From: Caulobacter sp. D5
GTDB lineage: Bacteria > Pseudomonadota > Alphaproteobacteria > Caulobacterales > Caulobacteraceae
Length of the DNA stretch: 55,434 bases
Direction of reading: 5' to 3'
Assembly (NCBI RefSeq): GCF_003185805.1
Contig: NZ_QHJY01000183.1
Span: forward strand, 1-55,434
Shown here: in pieces, positions 8,415 to 19,235 of the stretch
Layout of the letters: each line of letters begins with the position of its first letter
Position numbering within the stretch: the stretch's first letter is position 1
Translations under genes and position numbers: made by a program
The notes under the pieces: model-generated
Told to the model about the DNA's origin: nothing
The model's input: only the letters and a program-made list of their open reading frames with translations
Databases searched by the model: none

Positions 8415-10376
8415 ATGGAACCGTTCCTGAAGCAGACCCTCGTCTATCTGGGCGCCGCCGTCATCTCGGTGCCGATCGCCAAGCGGCTGGGCCTCGGCTC
8501 GGTGCTGGGCTACCTGATCGCCGGGGTGCTGATCGGCCCGGCCATGCTGTCGCTGGTCGGCGAGCAGGGCGACGTCATGCGCTTCGCCGAGTTCGGCGTG
8601 GTGATCCTGCTGTTCCTGATCGGCCTGGAGGTGCGCCCCTCCACCCTGTGGGAGATGCGCAAGACGATCTTCGGCCTGGGCGGCGCCCAGGTGGTGGGCA
8701 CCTCACTGGCCGTGGCCGCCATCGGCTATCTGCTGGGCCTGCCCTGGCAGACGGCCCTGGCCGTGGGCCTGGTGCTGGCCATGTCGTCGACCGCCATCGT
8801 GCTGCAGACCCTCGACGAGAAAGGTCTGAGGCAAGGCCCGGTGGGCCGCGCGGCCTTCGGGGTGCTGCTGCTGCAGGACCTGGCGGTGATCCCGATGTTC
8901 GCCCTGCTGCCGCTCTTGGCCACCGTCGCGCCCGAGGCGCACGGCGCGGACGCCGGCGGCCACGGCGCCAGCCTGATCTCGCACCTGCCCGCCTGGGCCC
9001 AGGGCCTGGCCGTGCTGGGCGCGGTGGGCGCGGTCGTCGGCGGCGGTCGCTATGTCGTGCGGCCGATCTTCCGCTTCATCGCCGAGGCCCGCCTGCGCGA
9101 GATCTTCACCGCCGCGGCCCTGTTGATCGTGGTCGGCGTGGCGGGCCTGATGCAGGCCGTCGGCCTGTCGCCCGCCCTCGGGGCCTTCCTGGCCGGGGTG
9201 GTGCTGGCCGAGAGCGAATTCCGCCGCGAGCTGGAGACCGACATCGAGCCGTTCCGCGGCCTCTTGCTGGGCCTCTTCTTCATCACCGTCGGCGCCGGCA
9301 TCGACCTGATGCTGATCGCCCGCCAGCCCCTGACCCTGATCGCTCTGGTGCTGGGCCTGATGGTGCTGAAGTTCCTGGTCATGTTCGGCATCGCGCGTCT
9401 CGCCGGCGCGCCCGGACGCGGGGCGGCGGCCGTGGCCACGGCCCTGGCCCAGGGCGGCGAGTTCGCCTTCGTGCTGCTGAGCTTCACGGTCGGGGCCGGC
9501 GTCATCGGCGCGGACCTGGCGGCCCTGCTGACCGCCGCCGTCGCCGTCTCGATGGCCCTCACCCCTGTGGCCATGATCCTCTACGAACGCATCGCCGAAC
9601 TGATCAACGCCTCGATCCCCGACGTCGAGCCCGAGGCCCCCAATTTCGACGAGGGCGAGCCGGACATCATCATCGCCGGCTTCGGCCGGTTCGGTCAGAT
9701 CACCGGCCGCCTGCTGCAAGCCAACGGCTTCAAGTCGACGGTTCTGGACAGCGACATCGAGCAGATCGAGCTGCTGCGGCGCTTTGGCCGACGGGTGCAC
9801 TATGGCGACGCCACGCGCCTTGACCTGCTGCGCGCCGCCGGGGCCGAGCACGCGCGGATGCTGATCGTCGCGCTCGACGATCGCGAGAAGACCGCCGAGC
9901 TGGTCGAGACGGCCCGCAACGCCTTCCCGCACCTGATCATCCTGGCCCGCGCCTGGGACCGCCGCCACGCCTACGACCTCTTGGCCAACGGCGCCGACGC
10001 GGTCGAGCGCGAGACCTTCGAGGCGGCCCTGGCCCTGGGCTCGACGGCCCTGCAGAAGCTGGGCTTCCGCGCCCACAAGGCCTTCCGGGCCACGTCCTTC
10101 TTCCGCCGCCACGACCGCAAGACCTTCGAGGACCTGAAGCCCATGTGGGGCCAGGAAGAGGCCTACATCCTGGCCTCGCGCGACGCGGCCCAGACCATGG
10201 ACCGCCTGCTGGCCGCCGACCTGGCCAGGATGCGTCCGGGCGAGATGGGCGGAGCCTGGGACACGGCCGCCCGCGACGAGGAGCTGCGCAAGCTGGCCCA
10301 GCGCCAGGGTCGCGACGGCGAGCCGGTGGAACCGGCCGACGCGGACGGCTGGACGGGAGCGCCGCCGAAGGGCTAA
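8415..10376 (+). CDS. Kef-type K+/H+ antiporter (CPA2 family, KefB/KefC-like)
   Basis: A 653-residue inner-membrane protein. Residues 1 to about 390 form the CPA2 transporter domain with about 12-13 hydrophobic helices, including the family segments LGLGSVLGYLIAGVLIGP and FGVVILLFLIGLEVRPS near the start and LSPALGAFLAGVVLAESEF later. The second part is a TrkA-N/RCK nucleotide-binding domain beginning at DIIIAGFGRFGQITGRLL (GxGxxG), followed by YGDATRLDLLRAAGAE. This is the arrangement of glutathione-regulated potassium efflux systems. The upstream flavodoxin-like gene would be its activator. I do not assign KefB or KefC specifically. Confidence 0.93.
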   Translation: MEPFLKQTLVYLGAAVISVPIAKRLGLGSVLGYLIAGVLIGPAMLSLVGEQGDVMRFAEFGVVILLFLIGLEVRPSTLWEMRKTIFGLGGAQVVGTSLAVAAIGYLLGLPWQTALAVGLVLAMSSTAIVLQTLDEKGLRQGPVGRAAFGVLLLQDLAVIPMFALLPLLATVAPEAHGADAGGHGASLISHLPAWAQGLAVLGAVGAVVGGGRYVVRPIFRFIAEARLREIFTAAALLIVVGVAGLMQAVGLSPALGAFLAGVVLAESEFRRELETDIEPFRGLLLGLFFITVGAGIDLMLIARQPLTLIALVLGLMVLKFLVMFGIARLAGAPGRGAAAVATALAQGGEFAFVLLSFTVGAGVIGADLAALLTAAVAVSMALTPVAMILYERIAELINASIPDVEPEAPNFDEGEPDIIIAGFGRFGQITGRLLQANGFKSTVLDSDIEQIELLRRFGRRVHYGDATRLDLLRAAGAEHARMLIVALDDREKTAELVETARNAFPHLIILARAWDRRHAYDLLANGADAVERETFEAALALGSTALQKLGFRAHKAFRATSFFRRHDRKTFEDLKPMWGQEEAYILASRDAAQTMDRLLAADLARMRPGEMGGAWDTAARDEELRKLAQRQGRDGEPVEPADADGWTGAPPKG

Positions 10377-10417
10377 GGCAGGACGAAGGTCGTCAATAAC
10401 AACGGGAAAGAAGCGGC

Positions 10418-11164
10418 ATGTATCTGGAGTGCTATCCCACCGAGAGCCGGCCGCCGGAGATCGTGCCTGGGCGTCCGCAGCGGGCCTGGATGGACCACTT
10501 CGCCGACCGCCATCCCTATCGCTGCCTGCCGCTGACCATGGCCAACACCACCGGCTGGGAGATCCTGTGCCCGGTCGGGTTCGAGGCCACCTGGAACGGC
10601 GGGATCCACCAGAACGACATCACCTTCAAGTCGGACCACCCGCACCCGGGCTTCGACGATTTCGTCAAATCGCACTTCTCGCGCGGGACGATCACCTTCC
10701 ACACCGGCTATCTGTTCCGCACGCCGCCGGACTGGCTGATCTGGACCATGGGGCCGCCCAACCACATCAAGGACGGCATCCAGCCGCTGGCCGGCCTGGT
10801 CGAGACCGACTGGCTGCCCTTCCCCTTCACGATGAACTGGATCTTCACCCGCCCCGGCACGGTGAAGTTCGCCAAGGGCGAGCCGTTCTGCTTCATCACC
10901 ATGATCCAGGACAAGCCGCTGGAGAACGTGCAGCCGGTGATCCGGCACATGAACGCCAACCCCGACATCCGCAAGCAGTACGACGTCTGGGCCGAGAAGC
11001 GCGGCGAGTTCAACGCCCGCATCGCCGCCCGCGACCCGGCCGCCACCAAGGAGGCCTGGCAGCGCTTCTACTTCAAGGGCGAACTGCCCGAGGAGATCGA
11101 GGCCCCCGCGCCGAAGGGCCACGTCAACAAGCGCCGCCTGAAGGCCCCGAAGATCGGGTTCTGA
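10418..11164 (+). CDS. DUF6065 family protein
   Basis: A 248-residue soluble protein with no signal peptide or membrane segment. It is rich in aromatic residues and conserved-looking motifs: PGRPQRAWMDHFADRHPYRCLP, NTTGWEI, GFEATWNGG, HFSRGTITFHTGYLFRT, a WTMGPPNHIKDG segment, and the WIFTRPGTVKFAKGEPFCF block, which match my memory of DUF6065. Family members occur singly or beside biosynthetic or oxygenase genes; the function is not known. The start is supported by GAAAGAAG about six bases upstream. The gap of 41 bases from the antiporter stop means it may be on the same transcript, but a functional link is not evident. Confidence 0.75.
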   Translation: MYLECYPTESRPPEIVPGRPQRAWMDHFADRHPYRCLPLTMANTTGWEILCPVGFEATWNGGIHQNDITFKSDHPHPGFDDFVKSHFSRGTITFHTGYLFRTPPDWLIWTMGPPNHIKDGIQPLAGLVETDWLPFPFTMNWIFTRPGTVKFAKGEPFCFITMIQDKPLENVQPVIRHMNANPDIRKQYDVWAEKRGEFNARIAARDPAATKEAWQRFYFKGELPEEIEAPAPKGHVNKRRLKAPKIGF

Positions 11165-11176
11165 GGCGTTGCGGTT

Positions 11177-11298
11177 CTCCCCCTTCCCCCTCGATGGGGG
11201 AAGGGTCGGGGATGGGGGTGACCTGCTGAATTGGCGACGGCGCGACGTCTGACGCCGCACCTCCCCCACCCCTGCCCCTCCCCCATCAAGGGGGAGGG
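11177..11298. repeat. Intergenic inverted repeat, family B copy 2 (reverse orientation)
   Basis: This copy reads as the reverse complement of the 6188-6316 element: it opens with GATGGGGGAAGGGTCGGGG and GATGGGGGTGACCTGCTGA and closes with CACCCCTGCCCCTCCCCCAT followed by CAAGGGGGAGGG. It lies between the convergent DUF6065 and acyltransferase genes and could help end transcription from both sides. Confidence 0.8.
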
Positions 11299-11327
11299 AA
11301 TGACGGGCGTTTGGGGAAGCGGCCCCG

Positions 11328-12464
11328 CTAGCCGCGCGCCAGCACCCGTCCCGCCAGCCAGCGCCGCACCGGCTCGTCGACGAGCTTGAGGGCGGCCCAG
11401 GCGATCGCCACCGCCGCCACGAACACCGCGACCCCGACCAGCGCGCCCTGGGCGGCGGGGATTTTCCGGTCGATCACCCAGCCGGTGTAGATGTAGATCA
11501 GCGGATAGTGAGTGATGTAGAGCGGGTAGGACAGGTCGCCGAAGAAGCGGGCGATCCGGACGCTGGGGCCCTTGGCGTCCTTCTCGCCGGCGCCGATGGC
11601 GACGATCAGCGGGAACAGCAGGATGATGCAGGCGGCCTCGTAGAGACCGTTCAGCCACAGCCGGTCGGTCCCGCCGAAGCGCGGCAGGGAGAAGGCGGCG
11701 ATCAGCAGCAGGCTGCACACCCAGAAGCCGTGGCCGACCTTGATCCGCTTGCCCAGGCGCATCAGCAGCACGCCGGCGAAGAACGGGAACATCACCCGCG
11801 TAAGCCCGATCTGGACGCCATTGGCGTCCAGCGCCCAGCCGCCGATCACGTCGCCGCGCGGGCCCCGCACCAGCAGCCAGACCAGCGCGATGGCCGACAC
11901 GGCGACCAGGCCGCCCAGCCAGCGGTTCGAAAGCTTCCGCAGGCCGACGGCGTAGAGGAAATTGGCGATGTACTCGTAGAACAGCGACCATTGCGGGCCG
12001 TTCAGCGGATAGATCTCGCCCCAGCCGCGGATCTCGGCCGACGGCCGCAGGGGAATCATCAGGAAGCCCAGCAGCAGGACGCCGATCACCTGCCAGGTCG
12101 TCGCGGTCCCGAGCTTGGGAAAGATCGACCAGTGCTGGAAGGCCAGCAGGCTGGCGCCGACCAGGCCGCCGATGATGATCATCGGCTGGAGACGCACCAG
12201 GCGGCGCTTCCAGAAGTCCCACTGCCCCATGCCGCCTTCCCAGCGGTCGTCATAGGCGTAGGCGATCACGAAGCCCGACAGCAGGAAGAAGAAGTCCACC
12301 GCCAGGTAGCCGTGATTGATGATCTGCTTCTGCGGGACGCCGCCGGAATAGGCCTCGAACAGGTGGAAGACGACCACCATCAGCGAGGCCACGCCCCGCA
12401 GGCCGTCGAGGATGACGTAGTGGCTCTTGGTCTTGATCTGAGGAACGGCGGCGGATGACGTCAT
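11328..12464 (-). CDS. Acyltransferase family 3 membrane protein (OafA/YrhL-like)
   Basis: A 378-residue integral membrane acyltransferase. The N-terminal family signature is HYVILDGLRGVASLMVVVFH with the conserved Arg and His, followed by GYLAVDFFFLLSGFVIAY. About ten hydrophobic helices can be counted across the rest, ending with VFVAAVAIAWAALKLVDEPVRRW, the usual EKPxR-like closing motif. Such enzymes transfer acyl groups (often acetyl) to surface sugars or other exported molecules. I use the ATG at 12464; a TTG two codons earlier is also in frame. It is divergent from the LacI-type regulator, which makes it a candidate target of that regulator. Confidence 0.9.
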   Translation of the reverse strand: MTSSAAVPQIKTKSHYVILDGLRGVASLMVVVFHLFEAYSGGVPQKQIINHGYLAVDFFFLLSGFVIAYAYDDRWEGGMGQWDFWKRRLVRLQPMIIIGGLVGASLLAFQHWSIFPKLGTATTWQVIGVLLLGFLMIPLRPSAEIRGWGEIYPLNGPQWSLFYEYIANFLYAVGLRKLSNRWLGGLVAVSAIALVWLLVRGPRGDVIGGWALDANGVQIGLTRVMFPFFAGVLLMRLGKRIKVGHGFWVCSLLLIAAFSLPRFGGTDRLWLNGLYEAACIILLFPLIVAIGAGEKDAKGPSVRIARFFGDLSYPLYITHYPLIYIYTGWVIDRKIPAAQGALVGVAVFVAAVAIAWAALKLVDEPVRRWLAGRVLARG

Positions 12465-12506
12465 GAACAAGCTTCGCTTCTGGAGAGTCGCGTCGCAGGG
12501 TTGTTG

Positions 12507-12522
12507 GGTTTATCGTTAAACC
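12507..12522. promoter_or_regulatory. Candidate LacI-family operator
   Basis: The 16-mer GGTTTATCGTTAAACC has perfect six-base arms (GGTTTA/TAAACC) around a core with a central CG, the arrangement typical of LacI-family operators. It lies between the divergent starts of the acyltransferase (12464) and the LacI-type gene (12555), so it could serve both. Regulation is inferred from position and symmetry only. Confidence 0.55.
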
Positions 12523-12554
12523 ACAACCCTCTTTCGAACGGTGTTCGGACGGTC

Positions 12555-13589
12555 ATGCGACGGCCCGCCTCTTCTCCAAGACGCCCCCGCGAGGGCGGCA
12601 AGGTCACGATCAAGGAGGTGGCCGCCCACGCCGGCGTCTCGGCCATGACGGTGTCGAACGTCTTCAACGACACCGGCAAGTTCAGCCGCGAGACCCGCGA
12701 GCGCGTGCTGGCGGCCATCAACGCCCTGGGCTACGTGCCCAACTCGGCCGCGCGGCGGCTGGTCGGCGCGACCCCGGCCAGGATCGGCCTGCTCTACGCC
12801 GGCGTCGACAGCATGTTCATCGACGCGGTGCTGGCGGCCGCGGCCGTGGCCAGCGCCGAGCGGGGCCTGCAGCTGATGGCCCGCAAGGCCGCCTCGGCGG
12901 GCGAGGCGCTGGACGCCGCCCGCGCCCTGCAGAGATCGGGAGCCGACGCCCTACTGCTGTTGCCGCCGTTCGACACGGTGCTGAGCGGTTCGGCCGCGTT
13001 CCGGGCCCTGGGCCTGGCGGCGGCGTCGATCGCCACGGCCGCGCCCCTGCCCGACATGTTCACCGTCCGGATCGACAACCGCGCCGCCTCGCGCGCCATG
13101 ACCGAGCGGCTGATCGCCCGGGGACGCAGGCGGATCGCGATCATCGCCGGGCCGCAGGACCATTCCGACAGCGTCGAGCGCCTGCTGGGCTGTCGCGAGG
13201 CGCTGGAAGCGCACGGGCTGGACTTGGCGGAAGACAGGGTGATCGAGGGGCGCTTCACCTTCGAGTCGGGGCTGGCCGCCGCCGAACGGCTGCTGGCCCT
13301 GGCCGAACTGCCGGACGCCATCGTCGCGGCCAATGACGACATGGCGGCCGCCGCGCTGTGGGTCGCCCACCGCCGCGGCCTGTCGCTGCCGCGCGATCTG
13401 GCCGTCACCGGGTTCGACGACACCTTGCTGGCCACTCGCGTGTGGCCGCCGCTGACCACGGTGCGCCAGCCGATCGACCGGATGACCGCCCGCGCGCTGG
13501 ACCTGCTGCTGGACGCCTTGCGGCGGCGCACGGACGAGCCGGCGGACGTCCTCGAAGACTACGCCCTGGTCGGGCGGGCCTCGGACTAG
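12555..13589 (+). CDS. LacI family transcriptional regulator
   Basis: A 344-residue repressor. The N-terminal helix-turn-helix and hinge are complete: VTIKEVAAHAGVSAMTVSNV, then RERVLAAINALGYVPNSAARRL. The periplasmic-binding-protein-like effector domain follows from ARIGLLYAG, with IAIIAGPQDH and PDAIVAANDDMAAAALWVAHRRGL, and the closing VTGFDDTLLATRVWPPLTTVRQP segment. The effector is probably a sugar, unknown here. An earlier in-frame start at 12501 would translate through the candidate operator, so I prefer the ATG at 12555. No sugar-catabolic operon is adjacent; the divergent acyltransferase and the gene itself are the nearest possible targets. Confidence 0.9.
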   Translation: MRRPASSPRRPREGGKVTIKEVAAHAGVSAMTVSNVFNDTGKFSRETRERVLAAINALGYVPNSAARRLVGATPARIGLLYAGVDSMFIDAVLAAAAVASAERGLQLMARKAASAGEALDAARALQRSGADALLLLPPFDTVLSGSAAFRALGLAAASIATAAPLPDMFTVRIDNRAASRAMTERLIARGRRRIAIIAGPQDHSDSVERLLGCREALEAHGLDLAEDRVIEGRFTFESGLAAAERLLALAELPDAIVAANDDMAAAALWVAHRRGLSLPRDLAVTGFDDTLLATRVWPPLTTVRQPIDRMTARALDLLLDALRRRTDEPADVLEDYALVGRASD

Positions 13590-13593
13590 ACGG

Positions 13594-13755
13594 TCAGAGG
13601 TTCAGGAACAGCCGTCCCGCCAGCCAGGCCGTGGCCAGCCAGAAGGCGCTGCTGAGCACGCCGCCGAAGAACAGGGCGCGGCGGAAGTCGCGGCTGTGCA
13701 AAAGTCCGGGCGCGGCGACGGGCCGCGTATCCTGCGTGTGGAACACCTGGAACAT
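13594..13755 (-). CDS. Small membrane protein, unknown function
   Basis: A predicted 53-residue protein that begins MFQVFHTQDTRPVAAPG and ends with a hydrophobic segment (RALFFGGVLSSAFWLATAWLAGR) long enough for one transmembrane helix. A GGGAGG stretch touches the ATG, closer than usual for a ribosome binding site, so the exact start is uncertain; the frame is open further upstream to 13833. It converges on the LacI-type gene with four bases between the stops. I recognise no family. Confidence 0.45.
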   Translation of the reverse strand: MFQVFHTQDTRPVAAPGLLHSRDFRRALFFGGVLSSAFWLATAWLAGRLFLNL

Positions 13756-13988
13756 CCTCCCGTGGCCCGGCGCTGTGGGGGCTCGCGCCGTTAACCACGG
13801 ACTCGACGATGTCACGAAACTGACGAAACACAACCTTGGCCATCGCCTTTCGGGCGAATTTTCGCCGCTTTTCCGCCAAGATTAGTGCATCCACACCAAA
13901 AATCACCCCCGACCGACAGCCCTGGGTTTACCGACGATCGATATGGGCGCATAGATAGCATTGGAACATAAATCAATCGGAGGTTGCT
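13756..13988. other. Non-coding gap between divergent genes
   Basis: About 230 bases with no convincing gene. The right-hand part (13860-13985) is less GC-rich than the surroundings and probably contains the promoter of the following 570-codon gene. A ribosome binding site CGGAGG at 13979-13984 is followed five bases later by the GTG at 13989. Confidence 0.5.
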
Positions 13989-15701
13989 GTGGCGTTCTCT
14001 GATTTCCTTGCTTCCGCCCGCATCAATCGCGCGTTCGTCGGCCCGCTGACCGAGGCGCTCAAGCCGGTCCTGGCGCTCAACACCATCGTCGACATCCTGG
14101 TGGTGGTCGACTTCAACATCGCCACCGTGCCCGGCGAGGGCTTCGGCGTCGGTTCGGTCATCGAGCTGATCCGCGCCTCCAAGGTCGGCTGCATGAGGTT
14201 CCGCATCGACATCGCCCTGCGGGGCGCGGGAACGCCGGCGGTCGTCGTCCCGGCCGACCCCTACGCCGCCAAGTACGTCAACTTCCGGTTCGACATGCAG
14301 GACGGCGCCGCCAAGGTCATCGACCGCTACGAGCAGATCTGGTGCTTCGGCTTCGCGCCGAACAACAGCGGCGGCAATTCGGACGCGCCCATCGAGGCTC
14401 ACCCTACCGCCTCGACCGACACCGAGCTGGCCTATCTGGCCAAGTGGATGAAGACCAAGAAGGGCGGCCTGTTCGCCACCGGCGACCATGACTATCTGGG
14501 CGCCTCGATGTGCTGGCGCATGCCGCGCATCCGCTCGATGCGGCGCTGGACCAACGCCGACGGCGTGCCGCCGATCGACACGCCCGACCGCATCGACACC
14601 CTGCGCCCGCCCTCGCCCGCCTACGAGCCGGGCTGGCCGGGCGGCCCCCTGGCGCTGGGCAACGGTCCCCACCAGGGCGACCTGACCCCGCAGCCGATCG
14701 ACTGGGAGCCCTGGCAGCGCCGGCGGATCAGCGTCTTCCTCGAGAAGGTGCGGCCCCATCCGGTGCTCTGCCACCCGACCCTCGGGCCGATCGACGTCAT
14801 GCCCGACCACGCCCACGAGGGCCTGTGCCACGACACCGGCACGATCGATCTCGACGCCGCCTACGACTTCGGCGAGGGCAAGGAGGCGGAATATCCGGAC
14901 GCCCTGAACGGCGGCCCCAAGCCCGAGCCGACGGTGATCGCCTACGGCGCAACCCTGGGCTCGCCGCCCTACGTCTTCTCCAAGGGACCCCAGCCGGCCC
15001 GGTCGCGCTTTCCGATGATCAGCGTCTATGACGGCCACCGGGCCGGGGTGGGCCGGGTGGCGACGGACTCGACCTGGCACCACTGGTTCGACGTCAACAT
15101 CGGGGACATCAAGGCCGAGAACGGCGACAACTGGGCCAAGATCAGCCGCTACTACATCAACCTGGCCAGCTGGCTCAGCCCGCCGGGCTACACCACCCGC
15201 TGCCTCTATTTCACGACCTTCGTCAGCCACTTCCAGACCCCCGGGTTCCAGGAGTACGCCCCGCGCCTGACGGCCCTGGAGCTGGGCGGGGTGCTGCGGC
15301 GCTGGATCGTGCGGACCTACGGCCCCTGCTGGATCACCCAGTCGCTGTTCGACCTGCTCGACGAGCTGCGCTTTCCCTATGCCGAGATCGACAAGATCAA
15401 GCTGCCCGGCCCCTGGCCGTGCCTGACCTGCCCGCCGTTCGAGCTGTTCGAGGACGCGATCCTGGGCGGGCTGGTCAAGGGCGGCCTGGAGGAGGCCGAG
15501 CGGATCAAGACCGCCATGCTGCACGGCCGCTCGCCCGACCCGATCAAGGCCGACAGCCTGAGGGACGTGCTGACGGCCGGGGTGACCCCGGCCATCCAGG
15601 AGCTGACCAAGCTGCTGGGCGCCGAGCACGAGGCGGTGGGCGAGGCCCTGGGCCTGGTCGGCCGCTACGCCGTCACGCCCGAACGCCTCGCCAAGACTTG
15701 A
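13989..15701 (+). CDS. Unknown 570-residue protein, possible glutamine-amidotransferase-like fold
   Basis: A soluble 570-residue protein without signal peptide or membrane helices. It starts at a GTG preceded by CGGAGG. Near the N-terminus a hydrophobic strand (TIVDILVVVDFN) opens what looks like an alpha/beta domain; a glycine-rich turn follows at about 159-171 (KGGLFATGDHDYLG) leading into MCWRMPRIRSMRRW, and around residue 350 there is GRVATDSTWHHWFDVN, then YYINLASWLSP. The pattern of a strand-turn-helix with a terminal DS-x-WHH segment resembles class I glutamine-amidotransferase-like or ThuA-like folds, but with Asp-His in place of the nucleophile Cys. That fold is inference; I do not recognise a named family. 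It converges with glmM, six bases apart, and has no operon partner. Confidence 0.75.
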   Translation: MAFSDFLASARINRAFVGPLTEALKPVLALNTIVDILVVVDFNIATVPGEGFGVGSVIELIRASKVGCMRFRIDIALRGAGTPAVVVPADPYAAKYVNFRFDMQDGAAKVIDRYEQIWCFGFAPNNSGGNSDAPIEAHPTASTDTELAYLAKWMKTKKGGLFATGDHDYLGASMCWRMPRIRSMRRWTNADGVPPIDTPDRIDTLRPPSPAYEPGWPGGPLALGNGPHQGDLTPQPIDWEPWQRRRISVFLEKVRPHPVLCHPTLGPIDVMPDHAHEGLCHDTGTIDLDAAYDFGEGKEAEYPDALNGGPKPEPTVIAYGATLGSPPYVFSKGPQPARSRFPMISVYDGHRAGVGRVATDSTWHHWFDVNIGDIKAENGDNWAKISRYYINLASWLSPPGYTTRCLYFTTFVSHFQTPGFQEYAPRLTALELGGVLRRWIVRTYGPCWITQSLFDLLDELRFPYAEIDKIKLPGPWPCLTCPPFELFEDAILGGLVKGGLEEAERIKTAMLHGRSPDPIKADSLRDVLTAGVTPAIQELTKLLGAEHEAVGEALGLVGRYAVTPERLAKT

Positions 15702-15707
15702 AGGGCG

Positions 15708-17066
15708 TCAGACGGCCTTCACCGCCGAGGCGATGTCGCCGACCACCTTGCGCACCAGGGCCGGGTCGTCGCCCTCGGCCATGATGCGGATCAGCGGCTC
15801 GGTGCCCGAGGCGCGCACGACGATGCGGCCATTGCCGTTGAGGGCGGCCTCGCCGTCGGCGATGGCTTCCTTCACGGTCTTGGCCTCCAGCGGCTTGCCG
15901 CCAGCGAAGCGGACGTTTTCCAGCAGCTGCGGCACCGGCTCGAACTGACGGGCCAGGGCGCTCATCGGCTTGCCGGTCTCGATCATCACCGCCAGCACCT
16001 GCAGGGCGGCGATCAGGCCATCGCCCGTGGTCGAGAAGTCCGACAGGATCAGGTGGCCCGACTGCTCGCCGCCGACATTGAAGCCGCCCTCGCGCATGCG
16101 GGCCATGACGTAGCGGTCGCCCACGGCGGTGCGCTCCAGCGTCAGGCCCAGGCCCTTGAGCGAGCGCTCCAGGCCGAGGTTCGACATCACGGTGGCCACG
16201 ACGCCGCCGGCCTTCAGCTTGCCGGCCCGGGCGAAGGCCCCGGCGATGATGGCCATGATCTGGTCGCCATCGACGATCAGGCCCTTCTCGTCGCAGATCA
16301 CCAGGCGGTCGGCGTCGCCGTCCAGCGCGATGCCGATGTCGGCGCGGTACTCGCGCACCAGCTTGGCCATCGCGTCGGGATGGGTCGAGCCGCATTCCTC
16401 GTTGATGTTGGTGCCGTCCGGATCGACGCCCAGGCTGATGACCTCGGCGCCCAGCTCGTAGAGGGCGGTCGGGGCGACCTTGTAGGCCGCGCCGTTGGCG
16501 CAATCGACGACGATGCGCAGGCCCGACAGGGAGAGGTGACGCGGGAAGGTCGCCTTGACGATCTCGACATAGCGGGCCTGGGCGTCGTCGATGCGCTTGA
16601 CGCGGCCAAGGTCGCGCGGGGCGGCGAGGCCTTCCTGCAGCCCCTCGCCCATCAGGGCCTCGATCTTCAGCTCCTGCTCGTCCGACAGCTTGTAGCCGTC
16701 GGGGCCGAACAGCTTGATGCCGTTGTCGGCGAAATTGTTGTGCGAGGCCGAGATCATCACGCCCAGGTCGGCGCGCATCGAGCGGGTCATCATGGCCACG
16801 GCCGGGGTGGGCAGCGGGCCGAACAGCCGCACGTCCATGCCGACGCTGGTGAAGCCGGCGACCAGGGCCGGCTCGATCATGTAGCCCGACAGGCGGGTGT
16901 CCTTGCCGATCACCACCAGGTGGCGGCGGTCGTCCTGCGAGCGGAACAGCTTGCCGGCCGCCAGGCCGACGCGCAGGGCGACTTCGGCGGTCATCGGGTG
17001 CTTGTTGGCCTGGCCGCGGATGCCGTCGGTGCCGAAATAGGCGCGCTTGCTCATGGGGGTCTTCAT
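15708..17066 (-). CDS. glmM: Phosphoglucosamine mutase
   Basis: A 452-residue alpha-D-phosphohexomutase that converts glucosamine-6-phosphate to glucosamine-1-phosphate for UDP-GlcNAc, hence peptidoglycan and lipid A. All four family elements are present: YFGTDGIRG at the N-terminus, the phosphoserine loop MISASHN with S108 as the phosphorylated residue, the metal loop DGDADRL, the sugar-binding GGEQSGHL, and the C-terminal phosphate loop [10 protein letters not shown]. The translation may start at ATG 17066 or at the ATG four codons later (MSKRAYFG). It is divergent from glmS, which makes its substrate, across 182 bases that must hold both promoters. Confidence 0.97.
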   Translation of the reverse strand: MKTPMSKRAYFGTDGIRGQANKHPMTAEVALRVGLAAGKLFRSQDDRRHLVVIGKDTRLSGYMIEPALVAGFTSVGMDVRLFGPLPTPAVAMMTRSMRADLGVMISASHNNFADNGIKLFGPDGYKLSDEQELKIEALMGEGLQEGLAAPRDLGRVKRIDDAQARYVEIVKATFPRHLSLSGLRIVVDCANGAAYKVAPTALYELGAEVISLGVDPDGTNINEECGSTHPDAMAKLVREYRADIGIALDGDADRLVICDEKGLIVDGDQIMAIIAGAFARAGKLKAGGVVATVMSNLGLERSLKGLGLTLERTAVGDRYVMARMREGGFNVGGEQSGHLILSDFSTTGDGLIAALQVLAVMIETGKPMSALARQFEPVPQLLENVRFAGGKPLEAKTVKEAIADGEAALNGNGRIVVRASGTEPLIRIMAEGDDPALVRKVVGDIASAVKAV

Positions 17067-17248
17067 GTCGCTTAAGTGAACTTGCGCGGCCCATATAGAG
17101 CCTCGCCGGGGCGGAGTCTGGACCGCGAAACGATCCGAAATGCAGATTTACGTCGCCGGTCCCTGCGCGAGTGCTAAAGGCCGCGCTCGAAATATCCCGT
17201 ACGGGTAGCAATAATCCTCCCGGCGCGTTCTACAAAGGATCATGTCCC

Positions 17249-19069
<1,821 letters not shown>

Positions 19070-19070
19070 C

Positions 19071-19234
19071 CCCCTTCTCCCCTTGCGGGAGAAGGTGTCG
19101 GCGAAAGCCGACGGATGAGGGGTCGCACGGACAGGAACGCCGCGAAAGCTGATCAGCTTTCGCGGCGTCTTGCTTTTGAGAGACCCCTCACCCGACCTCC
19201 TTCGGAGGCCACTTTCTCCCGCAAGGGGAGAGGG
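19071..19234. repeat. Nested palindromic repeat, family C copy 1, with terminator-like core
   Basis: Outer arms CTTCTCCCCTTGCGGGAGAA and CTTTCTCCCGCAAGGGGAGA enclose middle arms (ATGAGGGGTCGCAC and GAGACCCCTCACC) and a perfect 32-base palindrome at 19137-19168 (half-site ACGCCGCGAAAGCTGA). It separates the convergent glmS and metallophosphatase genes. The inner hairpin is followed by TCTTGCTTTT, so it can act as a terminator for glmS. Confidence 0.88.
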
Positions 19235-19235
19235 A

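Noticed and set aside
8703-10112. A 469-codon minus-strand frame opposite the Kef antiporter
   Set aside because: Reverse-frame shadow of a clear membrane transporter; no hydrophobic segments of its own.
17067-17248. Possible glmS riboswitch/ribozyme upstream of glmS
   Set aside because: I see no glmS ribozyme core, and it is not expected outside Firmicutes-like bacteria.
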